Assembly (NCBI GenBank): GCA_029934815.1
Contig: JAOZLM010000057.1
Coordinates: 1-9,127, forward strand
Length of the DNA stretch: 9,127 nt
Direction: 5' to 3'
Source: Desulfocapsa sp.
GTDB taxonomy: Bacteria > Desulfobacterota > Desulfobulbia > Desulfobulbales > Desulfocapsaceae
The notes under the pieces are model-generated. The model was not told the DNA's origin. It ran no database searches and saw nothing but the letters and a program-made list of their open reading frames with translations. A program made the position numbers and the translations under genes. Positions 5,874-9,127 of the stretch are shown here, in pieces; position 1 is the stretch's first letter; every line of letters begins with the position of its first letter.

Positions 5874-6848
5874 CTATGCTGATGGTTTTCGGGGCTGTGC
5901 AGCAACAGGTTTGCGAACCGCCTTTTTGGCGATAGCCTTGTTCTGTTGAATAGTTGACATGGCAGCAGTCACCATGCCCGCAACATCTGTCAGATTAGCA
6001 GGCAGGATCATGGTATTGTTTTCTTTTGCCAGATTTCCAAATTCTGTAATATAGCCTTTTGCTACTTCAAGGTTTGCTGCTTCTGTACCTCCGGGTAAAG
6101 AGAGGCTTTTCGCTACTTTGCGTATTCCTTCTGCTGAAGCTTCTGCAACCATAAGAATCTCCTGTGCCTTTCCTTCCGCTTCGTTAATACGTTTCATCTT
6201 CTCGCCCTCAGAAAGGGCAATTGCCTGCGCCCGCTCACCAGCTGCGCGATTTATAGTTGCTTGTTTGATTGCTTCAGAACGTGCTATTTCGGCACGTTTC
6301 TCCCGCTCTGCCTTCATTTGTTTTTCCATGGCTTCCAAAACCGTACGGGGTGGCTGGATATCCTTGATCTCATAGCGCAGAACCTTTACACCCCAGTTTA
6401 CGGCTGCTTCGTCAAGTGCCATGACGACCTGACCGTTCAGTGTTTCCCGGGCCTCAAAGGATTTGTCCAGCTCGATCTTACCAATGGCAGAACGCAGAGA
6501 TGTCTGGGCGAGCTGGGATACAGCAAAATGATAATTATCGATACCGTAGGCGGATTTTTTGGCATCTATCACCTGCAGGTATAAAACTCCATCCACTTCA
6601 AGCGTTACGTTGTCGGAGGTAATACAGGTTTGGGCGGCTATATCGATTGGTTCTTCTTTCAGGTTGCGTTTGTAGGCAACACGGTCAAAAAAGGGAATCA
6701 GGATATGAAATCCTGCCTGCAAGGTTCCTCTGTATTTACCCAGCCGTTCTATCACGTATTCATTACGTTGTGGCACAACCACTGCAGTTTTAACAAGAAC
6801 TACGACCATAAATGCGATGAGAATGCCAAGACCAATTAAAGTTTCCAT
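5874..6848 (-). CDS. qmcA: SPFH/Band 7 stomatin-like membrane protein (QmcA/paraslipin type)
   Basis: A 324-residue protein with one N-terminal membrane anchor (about 4-25), then an SPFH domain (about 22-180) with the familiar VPQRNEYVIERLGKY start, LQAGFHILIPFFDRV and the later GVKVLRYEIKDIQPP. A Glu/Ala/Lys-rich coiled-coil (about 172-245) and a C-terminal domain follow, ending in a basic Pro-rich tail. It has about the length of E. coli QmcA and closely follows its motif order. Such proteins form large membrane-associated oligomers linked to membrane microdomains and protease control. It is downstream of nfeD with a 29-base gap, the usual partnership for this family, and has a good AGGAG site 7 bases before ATG. 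Confidence 0.92.
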   Translation of the reverse strand: METLIGLGILIAFMVVVLVKTAVVVPQRNEYVIERLGKYRGTLQAGFHILIPFFDRVAYKRNLKEEPIDIAAQTCITSDNVTLEVDGVLYLQVIDAKKSAYGIDNYHFAVSQLAQTSLRSAIGKIELDKSFEARETLNGQVVMALDEAAVNWGVKVLRYEIKDIQPPRTVLEAMEKQMKAEREKRAEIARSEAIKQATINRAAGERAQAIALSEGEKMKRINEAEGKAQEILMVAEASAEGIRKVAKSLSLPGGTEAANLEVAKGYITEFGNLAKENNTMILPANLTDVAGMVTAAMSTIQQNKAIAKKAVRKPVAAQPRKPSA

Positions 6849-6877
6849 TATTTACTCCTTTTAATGAGTGGAAATGT

Positions 6878-7333
6878 TCAGCTAACTGATGTGTTATATT
6901 TTTTTACGGTAATAAGCAGATCGTCCTGTTTCTCAATAATTGCAACTTCACCTTCTTCAAAAACTTCCTCAGAGGTTGCACGCCAGAAGGTTCCGGCAAA
7001 TTTGACCTGACCCTCGGCTGGCGGGTGAATTGCAATACTGATAGTACATTTTTCGCCGCCTTGAGCCATGATTGTGTCCTGCCCATCTTCTTTTGAGTCT
7101 CCGATAAAAGTTTTTTGCACGAAGCCACGTAAGCCAAAAAGAGAAGCCAGAGAAGCCACGAGAAAAACGCTTAGCTGGACTGTGATATTCCAGTCAAAAA
7201 AATAGCTGCCAATGGCAGTTATCCAGGCGGCGACACCGAAGAAAAACAGAATAAAACCGGGCACAGCCATTTCCATGACAAAAAGAATAACGCCAATAGT
7301 TAGCCATAGTAGCCCGGGAGATGCAAGTTCCAT
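6878..7333 (-). CDS. nfeD: NfeD-family membrane protein (short form, OB-fold)
   Basis: A 151-residue protein with about three hydrophobic helices (roughly 8-24, 25-46, 51-69) followed by a soluble beta-rich domain (about 88-145). The latter has the NfeD OB-fold pattern EGQVKFAGTFWRATSEE, then EEGEVAIIEKQDDLLITVKK. It is the short type that lacks the N-terminal ClpP-like protease domain of long NfeD proteins. It is the first gene of the nfeD-qmcA unit, with AAAGGAA before ATG, and probably binds or stabilises the stomatin-like partner in the inner membrane. Confidence 0.88.
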   Translation of the reverse strand: MELASPGLLWLTIGVILFVMEMAVPGFILFFFGVAAWITAIGSYFFDWNITVQLSVFLVASLASLFGLRGFVQKTFIGDSKEDGQDTIMAQGGEKCTISIAIHPPAEGQVKFAGTFWRATSEEVFEEGEVAIIEKQDDLLITVKKYNTSVS

Positions 7334-7400
7334 ATGTTTCCTTTAGAAGAGTTTTTGTGGGGGTATGAGATGTCGCTTAAAGTAGTTCCTTACCACAGTT

Positions 7401-7429
7401 ATTGTATGCATAATGCGCCCAACAGTCAA
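7401..7429 (-). promoter_or_regulatory. Sigma-70 promoter for nfeD-qmcA
   Basis: On the minus strand, TTGACT (7429-7424) and TACAAT (7406-7401) are separated by exactly 17 bases; each hexamer differs from consensus at one position. The predicted start is near 7394, giving a leader of about 60 bases. Confidence 0.75.
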
Positions 7430-7449
7430 ATAGGAGTCAAGAACGCTTC

Positions 7450-7478
7450 TTGCATATCTTCACTATGTAGAGTATTTT
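7450..7478 (+). promoter_or_regulatory. Candidate sigma-70 promoter for the thi operon
   Basis: TTGCAT (7450-7455) and TATTTT (7473-7478) are 17 bases apart. The predicted start near 7485 lies about 17 bases before the riboswitch, a sensible arrangement, but both hexamers are only moderate matches. Confidence 0.5.
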
Positions 7479-7490
7479 TGCAGCTTGCAA
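7478..7490. promoter_or_regulatory. TTGCA-GCT-TGCAA dyad at the predicted thi start
   Basis: A perfect 5+3+5 palindrome with the same core (TTGCA-N3-TGCAA) as the enhancer-like dyad at 2892-2906, but lacking its outer G/C pair and the AACG extension. It overlaps the end of the candidate -10 box and the predicted start. No sigma-54 promoter is seen next to it, so if bound it might act negatively, or the match may be chance. Confidence 0.4.
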
Positions 7491-7501
7491 TCAAATGATA
7501 A

Positions 7502-7577
7502 GACTTGGGGGTGCCGAAAAATGGCTGAGAATAAACCCCTGGAACCTGATGCTTATAATGAAGTCGCAGGGAAAGTC
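7502..7577 (+). promoter_or_regulatory. TPP riboswitch (thi-box)
   Basis: The leader carries the conserved aptamer elements in order: GGGGTGCC (7508-7515), GGCTGAGA (7523-7530) of the pyrimidine-binding arm, ACCCC (7535-7539) closing that arm, GGAACCTGAT (7541-7550), TAATG (7556-7560) and CGCAGGGA (7565-7572) of the pyrophosphate side. The closing stem is GACTT (7502-7506) with AAGTC (7573-7577). When thiamine pyrophosphate is plentiful it should switch off the downstream ABC transporter genes. Confidence 0.95.
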
Positions 7578-7602
7578 GTGGTGAACGTACTATATTCCAC
7601 TT

Positions 7603-7628
7603 GTGCCAGATCCGGTGCACCTTTTCCT
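7603..7628 (+). promoter_or_regulatory. Possible expression platform of the TPP riboswitch
   Basis: GTGC (7603-7606) can pair with GCAC (7617-7620), and GGTGCACC (7614-7621) is itself an 8-base palindrome; a pyrimidine stretch (CTTTTCCTTCC) follows. The stem is short and the T-run is interrupted, so this is a weak candidate for a ligand-controlled terminator. No alternative structure that clearly hides a ribosome site was found. Confidence 0.3.
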
Positions 7629-7658
7629 TCCTTTATATTCTCTACCTGAGTGTGCTTG

Positions 7659-8405
7659 ATGCTTTCTGTTTCCGGCTTAACTAAAGCTTTTGATCAGCAA
7701 TCCGTTTTTTCCGGATTTGATCTTACTGTGAATCGAAACCGTTTTGCTGTACTCATCGGTCCATCAGGCTGCGGCAAGTCTACTTTTTTTGATGTTCTTA
7801 CCGGAGTAATCCCGGCAGACGAAGGGCAGATTAGCTGGCAGGATAGCAAGGTGGATCATCTGGGAGAGCTGGCAGCCTATATGCATCAAAAGGATCTTCT
7901 TCTTCCCTGGTTTTCTCTGCTTGAAAATAGTTTGCTGCCCGCAAAAACAGGACGGGAGAATTTACAAAAAGCTCGCATACGAGCCACTGAATTATTTTCC
8001 AGACTGGGGCTTGCCGGTTACGAATCCCATTTGCCCCACGAAGTATCGGGGGGCATGCGACAACGCTGTGCCCTGGTCCGAACCCTTATGTTTAAGCGGG
8101 ATTTGATTTTACTGGACGAGCCGCTCTCAGCGCTGGATGCCATAACGCGAAAAAGTCTGCAATCACTTTTGCTTTTGCTGCAGAGCGAGTTTGACAGAAC
8201 CATGCTTATGATTACCCATGACGTGGATGAAGCTTTGCTTCTGGCCGATGATCTCTATCTGCTCAGCACAAAACCCATGGGGATTGTGGAGAAAATTGAA
8301 CTTTATGGTGATAAGCCCAGGAGGTTTGATAATCCTGAATTGCTGGCCATGAAGGACAGGATTATGCAGAAACTTACAGGAGATATCGAGCATGTCTCGT
8401 GCTAA
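7659..8405 (+). CDS. thiZ: ABC transporter ATPase, thiamine-precursor (HMP-type) uptake
   Basis: A 248-residue cytoplasmic ATPase of the nitrate/sulfonate/taurine-type importer group. It has Walker A GPSGCGKST (34-42), Q-loop Q77 in YMHQKD, signature VSGGMRQR (129-136), Walker B LILLDEP (149-155), D-loop SALD (157-160) and switch H187 in ITHDVDEA. All catalytic motifs are intact. The TPP riboswitch directly upstream points to uptake of thiamine or its pyrimidine precursor, as in ThiXYZ systems; the substrate is inferred from that control, not from the ATPase. ATG at 7659 (MLSVSGL) is chosen over an upstream GTG at 7650 because this family starts with a similar beta-strand. Neither start has a clear Shine-Dalgarno sequence; only GAG at 7648-7650 precedes the ATG. 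Confidence 0.85.
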   Translation: MLSVSGLTKAFDQQSVFSGFDLTVNRNRFAVLIGPSGCGKSTFFDVLTGVIPADEGQISWQDSKVDHLGELAAYMHQKDLLLPWFSLLENSLLPAKTGRENLQKARIRATELFSRLGLAGYESHLPHEVSGGMRQRCALVRTLMFKRDLILLDEPLSALDAITRKSLQSLLLLLQSEFDRTMLMITHDVDEALLLADDLYLLSTKPMGIVEKIELYGDKPRRFDNPELLAMKDRIMQKLTGDIEHVSC

Positions 8406-9127
8406 TCTTCTGGCTTTAGCTTTACTGGTTTTGCTTTTTAGTTTGTGGGAAGTGGCCTGCCGAATCTTTACGATTCCGGTTTTTATCCTGCCGCCGCCCT
8501 CGATTATTGTGACAACTGCCGTGTTACAGGCTCCGTTAATTCTTCCTCATGCGCTCACTACAGGTATGGAGATCATTTGTGGTATCGGTCTGGCTTTGGC
8601 TGTGGCCCTTCCACTGGCCATGGGAATGTTTGCCTGGCCCTGGCTGGAAAAGGCACTTTCTCCATTTCTTGTGGCTTCCCAGGCGATACCGGTTTTTGCT
8701 TTGGCTCCTTTGCTGGTTGTATGGTTGGGCTACGGGATAGAAGGTAAAGTTTTAATGGCTGCAATTATTATTTTTTTCCCCATCACTGTTAGTCTTCTGG
8801 AAGGATTCAAGGGCTGTGACCGTGAATATCGGGTTCTGTTTCGTTTGATGGGAGCAGGGTTCTGGCAGACCATGCGTTTGCTATATTGGCCTTGGGCGTT
8901 ACCCCATTTTTTTGCAGGCTTACGAGTGGGAGTGACGGTGGCAACCATCGGCGCAGTGATTGGCGAATGGGTTGGAGCGCAAAGAGGTTTAGGCTACCTG
9001 ATGATTCAGGCCAATGCCCGTTTAAAAGTCGATCTGGTTTTTGCTGTCATCCTCTGGTTGTCTCTTATGGGATTACTACTCTGGTTTGGGGTGGGCTGGC
9101 TGGAAAGAAAAAGTATTCACTGGAAAA
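8392..9127 (+). CDS. thiX: ABC transporter permease, thiamine-precursor (HMP-type) uptake, 3' end cut by window
   Basis: The frame is open from ATG at 8392 to the edge (245 residues), close to the usual 250-260, so only a short tail is missing. About six membrane helices are visible (near 5-25, 58-80, 93-113, 119-137, 175-195, 215-236). Between helices 4 and 5 is the cytoplasmic loop that docks on the ATPase: GFKGCDREYRVLFRLMGAGF (138-157), matching the EAA-type motif of binding-protein-dependent permeases. It overlaps the ATPase gene by 14 bases and has its own AGGAGA (8378-8383) 8 bases upstream, which argues for tight coupling. It falls under the same TPP riboswitch. A substrate-binding protein (ThiY-like) would be expected beyond the right edge. 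Confidence 0.87.
   Translation, partial: MSRANLLALALLVLLFSLWEVACRIFTIPVFILPPPSIIVTTAVLQAPLILPHALTTGMEIICGIGLALAVALPLAMGMFAWPWLEKALSPFLVASQAIPVFALAPLLVVWLGYGIEGKVLMAAIIIFFPITVSLLEGFKGCDREYRVLFRLMGAGFWQTMRLLYWPWALPHFFAGLRVGVTVATIGAVIGEWVGAQRGLGYLMIQANARLKVDLVFAVILWLSLMGLLLWFGVGWLERKSIHWK

Larger units (their letters stand above)
7334..7658. other. 325-bp divergent region between nfeD and the thi transporter
   Basis: No gene is supported. It holds a sigma-70 promoter for nfeD on the minus strand, a candidate plus-strand promoter, a TTGCA-N3-TGCAA dyad, a TPP riboswitch, and about 80 bases of leader between the riboswitch and the ATPase start. A small minus-strand frame across 7426-7620 overlaps the riboswitch and is not considered coding. 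Confidence 0.8.

Noticed and set aside
7406..7424. Possible sigma-54 promoter for nfeD (TGGGCGCATTATGCA, minus)
   Set aside because: GG-GC spacing is one base short, and the same bases form the spacer of a strong sigma-70 promoter.
7450..7460. 11-base word TTGCATATCTT shared with 2811-2821
   Set aside because: At 2811 it is part of a sigma-54 promoter, but at 7450 the -24 half is missing (ATAGTG), so the match is probably coincidence.
7426..7620. Minus-strand 64-codon frame
   Set aside because: It crosses the TPP riboswitch and the nfeD promoter region and has no ribosome site, so it is a chance frame.

Overview
The window looks like a bacterial chromosome segment of moderate G+C, most likely from a Gram-negative anaerobe of the Desulfobacterota (Desulfobulbales-like). 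That guess rests on gene content: a sigma-54/NtrC-type two-component system, a HyfB-type membrane subunit, a QmcA/NfeD pair, a TPP-riboswitch thiamine-precursor importer and a REP-like 'ATTCCGGA' repeat. No 16S rRNA or other taxonomic marker is present.

Layout. (1) 1-631, minus: 5' part of a HyfB/NuoL-M-like proton-translocating subunit running off the left edge. (2) 708-863: a 148-bp MITE-like element with terminal inverted repeats and a 4-bp flanking direct repeat, sitting directly behind the stop codon of the next gene. (3) 864-2757, minus: a three-gene operon, in transcription order a degenerate UspA-like protein, an unrecognised 80-aa protein and a 393-aa protein with the metal-site motifs of the LCIB-type carbonic anhydrase family. 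(4) 2758-3060: a divergent regulatory region with a well-formed sigma-54 promoter facing the operon and three upstream copies of a dyad-type site. (5) 3061-5810, plus: a membrane histidine kinase and an NtrC-family response regulator, translationally coupled. (6) 5834-5865: a hairpin terminator between convergent units. (7) 5874-7333, minus: nfeD and a stomatin/QmcA-like gene with a good sigma-70 promoter. (8) 7334-7658: a second divergent region, holding that promoter, a plus-strand promoter and a TPP riboswitch. (9) 7659-9127, plus: the ATPase and the nearly complete permease of a ThiXYZ-type importer.

How the parts fit. The most interesting unit is 864-5810. A sensor kinase and its sigma-54 activator lie back to back with an operon that has a sigma-54 promoter (TGGCAC-N5-ATGCA) and three TGTTGCA-N6-AACG sites at enhancer distance. 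This suggests a self-contained circuit in which the kinase senses an unknown periplasmic or membrane signal and switches on a Usp-like protein, a small unknown protein and a putative carbonic anhydrase. A HyfB-type gene follows on the same strand, which raises an untested link to CO2/bicarbonate handling at an energy-converting complex. A fourth, core-only copy of the dyad (TTGCA-N3-TGCAA) lies in the thi leader. Family assignments come from motifs recalled from memory; none was checked against a database.
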